This document shows positions 43,831-54,532 of a stretch of DNA of 64,000 nucleotides, piece after piece. The position numbers were made by a program, and so were the translations under genes. The notes below the pieces were generated by a model. The model ran no database searches. It was not told where the DNA came from and saw only the letters and a list, made by a program, of their open reading frames with translations. The number at the start of each line of letters is the position of its first letter. Within the stretch, counting starts at the first letter, position 1. Origin of the DNA: Suillus spraguei (lineage: Eukaryota; Basidiomycota; Agaricomycetes; Boletales; Suillaceae); NCBI GenBank assembly GCA_016800925.1, contig JABCPU010000225.1, forward strand, positions 1 through 64,000. Reading direction: 5' to 3'.

Positions 43831-44646
43831 TAACATGCACGAAGCTCCATTCAATCACTTGGATTCAATAATTTCTCGCTTTTTGCCTTGCTTCTATTCC
43901 AGTGACTGCTCTATAGATATCTCGGTATCCAGGAACTGTCAGCTGGTCTCTTCATTTACCGTTCCAGACATGGCGGTTGAGATAAATGCGATGACCCTGA
44001 ATAACTCGATTCGTGAGGTCCTTGTCATTGGGGAATGTGCATTTTCCCAGAACACAGATTCAGTTCTTTGGAAAATCAAATGTGAAATCGCCGCCCATCC
44101 AGAAGTTTTGATGGTCATGTTGGTTGTAATCGATGAACATCAACCATATCGCTCGCCTGGACCTATGTCAGAAGCATGGCGGACGCTACGCCAGGAGTCA
44201 TCGATTTCATACTCTTCATTCCTTTCGCTTCGAGGTGCTGCAGCACAATCTTACGACAAAGCCATCGTAATTGCAAACCATACGTGGTGTCACCTCAGAT
44301 CTGTTCGATTTCACGTTTGGGTCCGGGGGGACGAACCGATCGATGTTGATGTTGACAATGAATTGCTAGCACGTGGTGTAAGTGTTTACAAACGCTCAAC
44401 TGGGTCGCTTTATCGAATCCTTCGCTGCAGACTTTGTTTCCGAACCAAGACATGGGTGCTGTCGACACCATGATCGAGAAGGGCATGCAGGACTATATTA
44501 CAACTACCTGCGACAAGTTAGCTCCGGGCAGTTACATCTCTGCCTGTCAAGACTCCAGTGTTACTTTCCGTTCTCAGTGGGATCGTCTATTGAGGCGTCT
44601 GACACATGTAGCCGGCGAAACTGCCTATCACCGATACCGTACATAG
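43831..44646 (+). pseudogene. PD-(D/E)XK nuclease-like family, copy 2, main part
   Basis: Fused in frame behind the helicase end. It starts NMHEAPFNHLDSI, then SFTVPDMAVEINAM, VLVIGECAFSQNTDSVLWKI, VLMVMLVVIDEHQPYRSPG, an AIVIANHTWCHLRSVRFHVW block and GDEPIDVDVDNELLARGV. After an intron it ends near 44646. It is the best preserved core of the three copies. The E-C-A triplet stands where E-x-K is expected, so catalysis is doubtful even if the fold is right. Confidence 0.5.
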
Positions 44647-45526
44647 GCCCCATGAAGCGCATGTGCCCTCGATCACCTGATGCGCTCGCAATCAGTGTGA
44701 AGGTAGGCTTTGAAATCAGGGAGCCTCATGTGTGAATCATGATAGTACTGGCCATCCAGAGGTTCTCGACATCACAGTTTAATCAACTATGTGTAAAATA
44801 ACTGCGGACTACGTACCAAAGGAAAATCAAATGTGAAATCGCCGCCCATCCAGAAGTCTTGATGGTCATGTTGGTTGTAATCGATGAACATCAACCACAT
44901 CGCTCACCTGAACGTATGTCAGAAGCATGGAGGACGCTACGCCAGATATCGATTCTTTCACGCTCTTCATTCCTTTCGCTTCAAGGCGCTGCAGCAGCTG
45001 CAGCACAATCTTGTGATGAACCCATCGTAATCGCAAACCATACATGGTGTCACCTTAGATCTATTCGATTTCACGTCTGGGTTTCGGGGGGACGAACCGA
45101 TCGACATTGATGCTGACAATGCATTTCTGGCATGTGGTGTAAGTGTCTACGACTCATCTGGGTTGCTTTATTAATGCCTTTGCTGCAGACCTTATTTCCG
45201 AACCAAGATATGGATGCAGTTGACACCATGATCACGAAGGGCAGGGTAATGATGCGGGACCATCTTACAGCTACCTGCGAGAAGGTAGCTTCGGGAAGTG
45301 ACATCTCTGCCTTTCGAGATTCCAGTGTTAGTTTCCGTCCCGAGTGGAATCGTCTGTTGAGAAGTCTGATATATGCAGCCTATGATGCCGCCTATCGGCG
45401 GTACTGTTTATGGTATAATTCGGCGCTGTGAAGCACCTCTGCCCTCGATTGGCAACCAGCGTGAAACCAGGTCTCGAAAGCAGGGAGCCTCATGTGCTTC
45501 ATTGGAACTGCGAACTAGGTACCAAA
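44070..45526. repeat. Tandem duplication of about 0.75 kb
   Basis: The segment from GGAAAATCAAATGTGAAATC (44070) to TACGTACCAAA (44820) is followed at once by a second copy starting with the same GGAAAATCAAATG (44821) and ending near 45526. Both contain the 3' half of the nuclease-like gene. The copies have diverged, for example by an added CAGCAG run near 45000. Confidence 0.85.
44821..45431 (+). pseudogene. PD-(D/E)XK nuclease-like family, copy 3, 5'-truncated
   Basis: It begins inside the KIK helix of the core and runs through VIDEHQPHRSPERMSEAWRT, the IVIANHTWCHLRSIRFHVW block and, after an intron, a tail ending near 45431. It lacks the start, the PD motif and the E-x-A strand, so it cannot encode the whole domain. 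It arose from the tandem duplication at 44070-45526. Confidence 0.55.
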
Positions 45527-45799
45527 GCACTTATTCATTTCTTACTTTTCTTCCCCAACTAGATGGGGCGTGAGCTCAACGCGTCTACATCAAGATGTGA
45601 ACATTTACAGGCTTGGAGCGTATTACATTGACAAAAGAATGTATAAGAAACACTGCAAACCACTTCTACATAAATAAGTGATAAATGCAATGTACAAACG
45701 AGTGGAAGGGTATCGACTCTAGACGCGAACGAAAAAAGAAGTCATCGAGAAAGAAAAGTAAAAGAACACAGATAGTGCTTGAGCCTTGAGAAAGGAAAA

Positions 45800-46637
45800 C
45801 TAATAATACCTATATTCATACCCTAGCATCTCCGAAGGGCGCCTCTGCATCAATTCAGGACATATGCATCCCTCAGTCCACCCACTGGAGGCCCTCGCGG
45901 GTCCAGTATACATGGTATAGTCGTCCGCAGTATCTGTTGAGCCATAGAAAACTCCCAACGATGGGTTATGGATAGGTGGGGGAGGCTGGTATGGAGTGGG
46001 TTGGTGTTGGTGTTGGACGGGGTAGAATTGCGTGGGTTGCGGTTGCATGGGTTGAGATTGGAGTTGGTATGGGTAGACTATACCAGGGGGGAGGGGGGGT
46101 TGGGACTCCGCTGAGGGCTGGGACGACGACTTAGTCCCGCCTGACCCTTTTGCAGAGGGAGCACCACGACCACGCGCCTGAGGAACATACGCATGTTGTT
46201 TCTGGCGGTGGCGCGTGAAGAGAGCAGGGTCGTGAGTCTTGTAGTCACAATCGTCGTTAGGACAAATGTAGCGTTTCTCGCCCGTACTAAAATCAAATTG
46301 TTGATTAGCGGAATCGATGATAGTGACGAATGAGCACACATACTGTTTAGCAAGATGGATCTCGTAGCTGGATTTTATCTTTGTCGCAAAGTCGCACCCG
46401 GGCCAGGTACAGATATGCCCACTACGAGAGGAAATTTAAGTGAGGTGAGGCGTATACCATAGAGGAGAAATGCATACTTTGCTGAATGTGCAGCCTCATG
46501 TCTCTTAAAGTCGACAAACTTGGTAAAAGTTTGGTTGCAACCAGGTTCAGCAGAGCAAACGTAGAGCTAAATATTGCAAGAGTTAGTCTTCGAGTTAGTG
46601 CATGAGATATACGCGTAAATAGGTTTACCTTAGACAT
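45800..46637 (-). CDS. C2H2 zinc-finger protein, three fingers
   Basis: A four-exon gene. Exon 1 encodes only MSK (46637-46629). Exon 2 has a finger with VCSAEPGCNQTF and FKRHEAAH (about 46567-46487). Exon 3 has HICTWPGCDFATKIKSSYE and IHLAKQ (about 46420-46343). Exon 4 starts TGEKRYICPNDDCDYKTHDP with FTRHRQKQH. After a linker rich in serine, proline and glutamine (QSQPMQPQPTQFYPVQHQHQ), the protein ends GYEYRYY at 45800. Short finger linkers and the low-complexity tail suggest a DNA-binding regulator. Finger 2 lacks an obvious second histidine. A decayed paralogue lies at 52740-53268. Confidence 0.72.
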
Positions 46638-47520
46638 GATTGGTTATAAAAGAATGAGCGGGAGATATTACTTGATTCTGTGAGGCGAATGTGTGATTCA
46701 ACTTGGGGTGACGATGATGCTGGGTAGGTATTTGGGTAGTGGGTAGGTATTTAAACGATTCCTGGTGGTGGTCGTGCCATTGGGCTTTGCGGTGGACAGA
46801 CGCATGCGGCGTTGCGCTTTGCAGTGGTAAGACGCTTGTGGAGTTCGTACACGCTTTGAAAGGGGTCGCTAGTGGTTGTGGGCCATGTAACGCGCAAGTG
46901 CATTGTCCTTGGATTAGCCAAATCTGTTCGAAGGTTTCATTCTGTTACAGTATCGAGTGAACACTAGGATCGATACACTGGAGATATGTACATCGATGGA
47001 AGTCAACACGATGTATGGAATCGAGTAAAGACTGACATCAAGATTGGGAATATAGAATCGGTTTCCCCACACGGTGGTCTAACACGGTTTGGGAGGTGTT
47101 TGTCCTTGGGCCTGCCACTTGACCGTCAAATGCCTTAGTAAGTCGCTGGATACTCCACACGTTCGAGAGTAGTGCTTTGAAGATTCCAACCTTGTAGGAA
47201 TCACTATGTGAGATACGAATTGCAGGCATCAGAGTCATCTGTGATGGTGAGACATCTCGAAGGAGTGAAACCAGAAGTGTGATGGATAGAGTCCGTGTTA
47301 GGCCAGTGTATGGATGTAAGTACGAGTAAATATCAGGGAAACGTGAAACGTAACGTACGAGCAAAACTTTAGTTCTAACTCCAAGCACACCCCAGTTGTG
47401 CATTTTGCACAGAATCCAGCCAGATGATCGTCCAATGCGAAGCTTGTGCTATGAAAGTCACCTCGCTGATAATGTCTTTGTTTTTTGATGAAATGAACTC
47501 GTTGTGCCAAGTCCAACAGC
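46638..47520. repeat. 5' flank of the finger gene, shared with 53280-54190
   Basis: The stretch from TGTGATTCAACTTGGGGTGA (46692) through GACATCAAGATTGGGAATAT (47033) and CTTAGTAAGTCGCTGGA (47131) to GATAATGTCTTTGTTTTTTG (47468) recurs diverged behind the pseudogene at 53 kb. This makes the duplicated unit at least 1.4 kb. No other gene recognised. Confidence 0.75.
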
Positions 47521-48600
47521 CGTTATTTTCGTGCGAGCTAGGTAAAATTGAGGCAGCCTGCTGCGCATCCTAACGTCCGTCAAATTCGTGGGTGCAGTAT
47601 CGTGAAGAAGTTCTTCTCAGTGATACAGAGAATTTGGGTCAAAGTTACGGTGTAACAGCAGCAGAATGAGCGGGTGGCAACAGGTCTCCAGAATCCAATA
47701 CCACATAAAAGACAGTACACGTCCGAATATTAGATAAGGATTGAGACTTTGTAATACAGTCAGATGTTACAAATAACCTATCCCAGTCGAGTGTAAAGAG
47801 AAGGTACTAAAAGCGTAGCGTTGAATGTATCGCAGGCGAAGTTTCCTAGTATGGTAACTATATTGAATGGGAAATGTACTATGTTGGCGGGTTAATACCA
47901 CCTGCCAACGGTAAGAGGAAAATTTCGACCCTGGCGGTGAGTATAGCCAGGTTTGGGTCGAACAAATGCCAGTCTCGACAGCCTTGTGCAGGTTAAGTAT
48001 CAGTCGAGAGACGATAGTGACGGAAATGCTGGATAATGATATCATATTAAAATATTCTGTGTGTATCGTATCAACCCCTCACCAGCTAGTAAATGCGCAA
48101 AAGCCGCCTCTGAGGCTAACCTTGCCAATCATCATGAAACGCTCAAGCTAAATATAACGTGAGGGATTTGTATGCTCACTGCACCAGACTGATACGTTAT
48201 GAGTGTTTCGTGATAGCATCAGTATTCACTCGGCAACTCACATCGTACGATAGGATATTCAGTATATACGAGAGTGTTATGCTCTAGAATTGGGATCAAA
48301 ATCACTCGAATCACAATCTCGTCAACAACCTCGCGCGAAAAACATCACACCTGCCGTTGATTCAGTGATTACAATATCAATGCAAATGCAAAAAAATCAC
48401 CATTGTTAAACATGTTAAACATGATGTCAGTGAAATTTCGCCTGGTAAATAGTGGAACCACGACAACCACAACAAGTTCCCAGCCTTGCAAAGCCTTTAC
48501 ATCGTGAGTATGAAGATGAATGAATCGAAGATAAAATGGGCTATATATGCCAGCCCAATTCCTGCAGTTGAATAAGATCACGACATCAAGTTGCATACAA
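47521..48600. other. Intergenic, no gene recognised
   Basis: Only short frames without motifs. Nothing repeated elsewhere in the window was noticed. Confidence 0.4.
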
Positions 48601-48614
48601 ATGTGACTTGAAAA

Positions 48615-48900
48615 TCACTGACGGGCGGCTCTGTAACGACATTTGAGTAGCAGAACCAGGATGAGGACGACATACACCGCTTTTGAAAATGTTTCATTGC
48701 AGCCAATTCCTGGCACGATGGCCACATCGCCTGAATATTTTCCAAAAGTGTCCGCCTAGTAGGAATGATCAGTAGACACTAGAGTACGAAACTCTATGCA
48801 AGAACATACACAACATACTCCTGCAAGAGCCACCATGACGATTATTATCCAAGTGAGAAGGCGCTTGCTACAGCCATAGAGCGCATAGTCATTATGACTA
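48615..48900 (-). pseudogene. Relic of a DUF6533-like membrane protein
   Basis: The minus strand reads HNDYALYGCSKRLLTWIIIV with a following hydrophobic run, an intron, then ADTFGKYSGDVAIVPGIGC and YVVLILVLLLKCRYRAARQ ending at 48615. The xYALYGxSKRLL pattern before a membrane helix is usual after the DUF6533 domain in mushroom proteins. The first domain was not found upstream, so this is probably a fragment. Family call by memory only. Confidence 0.35.
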
Positions 48901-50697
48901 AAACTTTCAGTGTATGATTTTCTCGCAACAAAGTTCTACTTAGCGCAAACGACTATTCCCTGGAGGAAAAGGGCCGGTTCTCTGTATAGCGAATATTTCA
49001 AACAGCTAAGCCTTTATTGAGCAAAACGACACATGTTCAAAAACCAAAGCAATTCAAACCTCTACACACAAGTTGTGAGCATGCCAGTTCAGCACACGCA
49101 TAATGAAGAAACCAGATAAAAGCAATTTCTTCAGGTAGGGTCACCATATGGTCGTATACCAGGATACCTAGAATATTGTATCATCGTCCTGGGACCAAAA
49201 ACGATGAGCTCAAGTACTGTTTCTCGCCAGGATGGTCTACATTCTGAGCAATCTACCATCAGGATAGATAGTAAATCTATGTGAGTATCACTCACATTTG
49301 TTGTGCTTCCGAGTCAGTGGTATACATCGTGATGAGGCGAAATACTTGAATAAGATAACTTAAGGGCACTGAGAACCTGGGGTGGTCTATTATATACTAG
49401 CCACAATGCTGCATATTATGTTCAACAGTTCTTCAAAACGCAGTCATCAAACAAGGACTATACGGTACTGCGCAAGCCTCGTGCAAGCCAAACACGGTGG
49501 CCACTGCCCGGAATGAAATACAAATTTCAGGCTTAACATGATATGTGGAGTGCTGTGAATGTTGCTGTGCAGGAAGCTTTGAAAATCGAAGTTCCATGCC
49601 ATGTCTACTCTGGTCTATCACTGAATATTGGATACTGATCAGCGTGTCACTGTCACAGACTAGCCTCACCTGGGTGGGCGACTCACGATGGGTTTTGCCA
49701 TTCCGAGGCTTGTAATCCTGACTTAGACTGCGGGCCAGGCTATCGGAATCAAGTAGGGTCCGAAAAGAAGCAAAGCAAGAACTTCAGAAGTTGCCTAAAA
49801 TGGGTGACGTCACTGCCACATCTAACATTTAAATAATCTATTTATATGGACGATATGATACGGCGCAAATACCGCTCGGGAAGTGCATAGATGAAAGATG
49901 TGTGTCATCATGCGGTCATCGGGGTAGCTAGTAGTATACCTACCAATTGAACAATTATAGGACGCGGTGCACACTGCTACAAATGGAATATGACCCACAT
50001 ATAGGCACTTCTTCTGCGTTTGTGGCGTGTCCAACCAAACTACTATTAGTACTTACATCATGATGTGGTGGCATAGCGCGTTAGTGGTGTGTAAGGCTTG
50101 GTATGAGTTCCATGATGAGCGAGGAATTCAACGTATATGTAGAATTCCTTGTAGGTATGAGTGTACATGGACGGTATATATACGTTTTCGAGTAGTTCAC
50201 TAGGCCAGAATTGAGCCTAAGATGTGGTAATAATGAAATGAGCGGAGCAAGAGTGAACACAGGCGACTTCAAGTTCGGACGCGAAGAGTAACATCATTAA
50301 GTCACGTGGCCGATTTCGAGCGTCCTTGATCTGAAGGGTTGGTCCGCGTGTAGAGGTTATACAATCCTTACAGGTGCCACACTCGAAGTTGGGTGCACAC
50401 GTTGCACACGGCACATGGTATGTACATACAATAAATACATCATGTACAGGTCGAATCGCGCGCAACCAGGTCAGACTGTATAAATTTTGACAGGCCGTGT
50501 TTTGTGTGTGTGCTGTCCGAAGGCCCTTGATAGGGTGCAAAATCGGCTCGTTTTATTCTGGTCAAATATCTAACCACATGGTGGCAGACTATATATTATA
50601 TCAAGAAAGAAAGTCCGAACATCAGAGGAATGTATAATACTGAAAATGTAAATGATATACAAAGTAGAAGAGATACCTCAGGTGAAGTCACGCCAGT
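48901..50697. other. Intergenic, no gene recognised
   Basis: Several short frames on both strands, none with a recognisable motif. The last part is the 3' flank of the lipase gene. Confidence 0.4.
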
Positions 50698-52029
50698 TCA
50701 GCATCCCATCTCGACACCATTATATGGCCCATCGTGGTCATCGAGTTTACCTGCATAACCTATCAGCAACACAAACAATCAGTACGCAATCAATACGTAC
50801 CATTCCACGGCTTGACATCACCAACACTACATTGAGTACTCGGATTGTCTTGCCCTGATGCCCAAATATTCAGCACATCGTCATCAGAACATATGATACA
50901 TGAACTAACCGGGGCAGGCAGCCCATTCACCGGAGTCCTCAATGTGCACCTCGCCTGCGGGGTGCACATAGCCCATGGACAAAGTAGGGAGGGAGGGTAT
51001 CGGGTCCTCTTTATTATTGATGTGCGTGAGATGGACGTGTGCGTCGACATAATTAGCAAATGCTTGATTTCCAACCTATTTGGAAAGAAGTTAGTTGGGC
51101 AGCGACAAGACCCGGGGGATATCGTACACGAGGAAGACCATAATCAATAGTGTTAAAAGTCGTTCCCTCAGGAAGCCAGAGGGGAAGATATACGGAGTCA
51201 AGTAAGCTGATCGCAGCACCTGTGGATATTTCAATAAATGCAAGGCCAAATCCAGCACGAGAAATACACCATACCGAGAGAGTGACCGACCATGGTGACT
51301 AAGTTGGTGTCGTAGGTAGACAAGGTGGATTCAACGGCGGAAAGGACGTCAGTAGCAGTACTTTGTGGAATCACAAACTCAGCGCTATTACACCTGATCA
51401 TGCAGAATTATGTACACACCTGGCTTGAGCATTTTGGAAGCCGTCGTGAACCTCAATATCTGAACTAATACCAGGGAATAATATTGGATTCAGGGGGACC
51501 AAAACGACGTCGACATCGGTGACGAGAGGCAAACTGGCGAACATGCATCAGTACTCAGTCTCTGGGAGCTAGAAGAAGTAACCTACATCTCTGAGGGGTC
51601 CGTACCCTGATGAGAGACGATCACTGTATCCAAATTTGGGTCATATCCGACGAACCCTGTTGGCTTCGGTCACATCTCAACACGACGTTCAGTTCAGTAA
51701 CACTCACAGTACTGAACCGAGTCCCCGTTACCTCCAGAGGCAACTGGTTTGAAATCTGGATTGGCATTGCAGTTAGCTGTTCAAAGATCATCCATCAGAC
51801 TCGCCAGAGAGCAACACATTCAAGTAGGCACATATAATCACTCACTGCCACAGTCCCATGCGAGTGTCTGCATGTTTGTGCAGTACCCTGCACTGGCGTA
51901 ATAGGTATACGGGGTGAATTGATCGATCTGTGACGTTGTCAAAGCCGTAATACTCTGTCGTGTGCTGATAGATGGAAATGGAAATGCCTGGACAGCGGCA
52001 GCGAGCAGGACAGCGATAATGTATGTCAT
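50698..52029 (-). CDS. Secreted class 3 (alpha/beta-hydrolase) lipase
   Basis: A complete spliced gene. Exon 1 (52029-51846) starts with a signal peptide (MTYIIAVLLAAAVQAFPFPS) and runs to LAWDCG. It joins in phase to TNCNANPDFKPVASGGNGDS, then WFVGYDPNLDTVIVSHQGTD, then PLVTDVDVVLVPLNPILFP. The nucleophile elbow GHSLG ends an exon near 51290. The next exons read GAAISLLDSVYLPLWLP, NTIDYGLPR and VGNQAFANYVDAHVHLTHIN. The probable catalytic aspartate is in NKEDPIPSLP and the histidine in VHPAGEVHIE. The last exon ends DDHDGPYNGVEMGC at 50698. All triad residues are present and introns are short with GT..AG ends. It should hydrolyse lipid esters outside the cell. Confidence 0.93.
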
Positions 52030-52739
52030 AGCAGCTTTACCTCGACTTGAACATGTTTAGCCTGGGGTTAGAATACTAGCGCGGCTTCTCTGTTTATGTA
52101 CCCAGGCATGCCGTCAAGAAATAGAGGCCCAAAAGAACTGATGAGTCCTTCATATCACTTTTAGCGACAAAATGAAGCACATGCTCTGCAAATATTATTA
52201 TCTCACCAGTCATCTGATTGATTAGCGCCCGAGTCCCATGAGCACCAGGTGAGGCTCCTGCACCATCATATGGTTGTTTTGTCTTTCCCAATGAACATTT
52301 GAACAGCATCTGTAAAGTAAGGGAGAACGGTTTGAGAATTTTCGCTCTCTAAGCTTTATTGGGCTCACAGGCGTGATACGAAAATTCATTTCCATCGAAG
52401 AACCACGAGACCCGAGTACTATGGTTGTGCTGTGATCAAATAATCACAAAAAAGCGACACTGAGATAGGTAATAGCTCACATTCATCAAAGCTATCAAAG
52501 ATGCAGAAGTTTCATCACGCGAATTGTATGTAATATTCCTTGTTCTATTGCCGCAGCCGAACAGGCCTTTTAAAAAAAAATTTAAGCCGATATCTTCGAC
52601 TCTTCTTTCAGGAAGAGTGAGTGACCCTTCCGAAGTACCTCGTCTCATGCCTGCAAAATTATCGCCCAATTGCCTAGGGATCTTATTAAGTTAGCTCAAC
52701 TGGAATCGACGAATTGGAGTTGGTATTGGTAGAATGTAC
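52030..52739. other. Region upstream of the lipase, unassigned
   Basis: Minus-strand frames at 52669-52436 (AGMRRGTSEGSLTLPERRVE) and 52309-52094 look somewhat protein-like and might be exons of one gene, but no family was recognised and the frames do not join cleanly. The lipase promoter should lie in the first few hundred bases. Confidence 0.3.
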
Positions 52740-53268
52740 CGGTAGAGGTTCTGCCGGGGGCTGGAACGACGACTTAGTTTCGCCTGACCTTTTGTGGAGG
52801 GTCTATCACAACCGCGCGCTTGAGGCAAGTTTGTTTCTGGCGATAGCATATGAAAAGAGCAGAGTCGTGAGCCTCGTAGTCGTAATCGTTGTGTGGACAG
52901 ATGTAGCGTTTCTCGCCCGTACTAAACAAAATTGTTAATCAGCGGAATCAATGACGGTCATGAATGAGCACGTGCTGTTTAGCAAAATGGATGTCATTAC
53001 TGGTGTTCATCATTGTCGCGAAGTCGCACCCGGGCCAGGTGCGGATATAATCACTGCGTGAGGAAATGTAGGTGATGTGGGGTGTATACTATAGAGGAGA
53101 AATACGTACTCTGCTAAATGTGCGACCTCGTGTCTCTTGAAGTCGACGAACTTGGTAAAAGTTTGGTTGCAGCCAGGCTCAGCAGAGTAAACGAGAGCTA
53201 AATGTTTCAAGAGTCAGTCATCAAGTTAGTGCATGAAGTCTATGCATGAGTAGGCTTAACCTGGACAT
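52740..53268 (-). pseudogene. Decayed paralogue of the C2H2 finger gene
   Basis: It matches 46140-46637, with the same tiny first exon (MSR at 53268). Finger 1 reads VYSAEPGCNQTF (Cys to Tyr), finger 2 RTWPGCDFAT (Cys to Arg), finger 3 YICPHNDYDYEAHD and LFICYRQKQT (second Cys to Tyr, first His to Tyr). Every finger has lost a zinc ligand, and the C-terminal half is unrecognisable. The direction of decay indicates that the copy at 46 kb is the functional one. Confidence 0.82.
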
Positions 53269-53279
53269 GATTGTTATAT

Positions 53280-54432
53280 AAAGATATGAATGGCGACCTT
53301 GATTCTGTGTGAGGTGAACGTGTGATTCAACTTGGGGTGATGATGGTACTGGGTAGGTATTGGGGTAGAGACATGAACGATTCCTGGCGATGGTCATGAC
53401 ATTGTGCTTTGCAGTGGACAGACGCTTGTGAAGTTCGTACAGGGACGTTTGGAGAAAATACTAGTGGATGTGGGCCATGTAACGTATAAGTGCATTGTCC
53501 CTGAGTGAACTACATCTGTTCAAAGGCTTCATTCTGTTACAGTATTGAGTGAACATCAGGATCGATGAGATACGATGGAGGTAAAATCGATGTATGGACT
53601 GACATCAAGACTGGGAATATCGAACCAGTTTCCAGAGGTCCGACGCGGTTTTGGAGGTCTTTGTTCCTGGGCCTGTCACTTGACTGTCCAATGCCTTAGT
53701 GAGTCACTGGACACTCTACATGTTCAAGAGTAGTGCTTTAAGGGGTTCCAACCTTGTAGGCATGACCGTGAGATACAAATATCGGAGTTGTCTGTGATGG
53801 AGACATGTCGAATGAGTGAAATCAGACGTGTGATTGATAGCGTTCATCCAGGTCAGTGTATTGGCGTCTATTGCTACTGATGCTAGACAGTACGTTGACG
53901 TAATGTTTGATCGAAGAGGAGACTTGTCGAGTGTGCAGTTATTATCCTTTCGTGTATGAATGTAACTGTAAATACGAATGAATATTGTGGAAAGGCGCAA
54001 CGTCACGTACAAGCAAAGCTTTGGTCACAACTCCAAGTATGGCCAGAATCCAACCAGATGATCATCTGATGCGAGGTTTGTGCAATGAAGGCTACCTCAT
54101 TGATAATATCATTGTTTTTAATAAACTCGTTGTGCCAGGCCAAGTCCGACAGTTGGTGCTTTCGTGCAAGCCAGGTGAAATTAATGCGGCCCTTATACTG
54201 TCCGTCCCATTCGTGAGTGCGAATATCGTGAGGAAGTTCTAATAGTTCCAATACCCAAGTTGTGCATTTTGCACGGAATCCAACCAAATGATCATCCGAT
54301 GCGAGTTTTGTGCAATGAAAGCCACCTCGTTGATAATATCATTGATTTTCATAAGCTCGTTGTGCCAGTCCGACAGCTGTTGCTCTTGTGACGTGCAAGT
54401 CAGACCGTGCACTGCCACCGGAGGCAAAGTTG
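53280..54432. repeat. Diverged copy of 46638-47520, with an extra local repeat
   Basis: It follows the 46.6-47.5 kb stretch with substitutions and an insertion. A block with TGATAATATCATTG and CTCGTTGTGCCAG occurs twice here (about 54040-54150 and 54275-54385) and once at 47410-47520. Minus-strand frames through it (WHNEFIKNNDIINEVAFIAQ) are similar between copies, but no family was recognised. Confidence 0.65.
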
Positions 54433-54532
54433 TTTGTTGACAAACAGTCTGCTAACCAGTAATCACATGTGAGTTTAACGAGCGCCTCATTATGAAGTTC
54501 TCCTGTGCTGTTCGCTGCGACGCACAGCGAGC

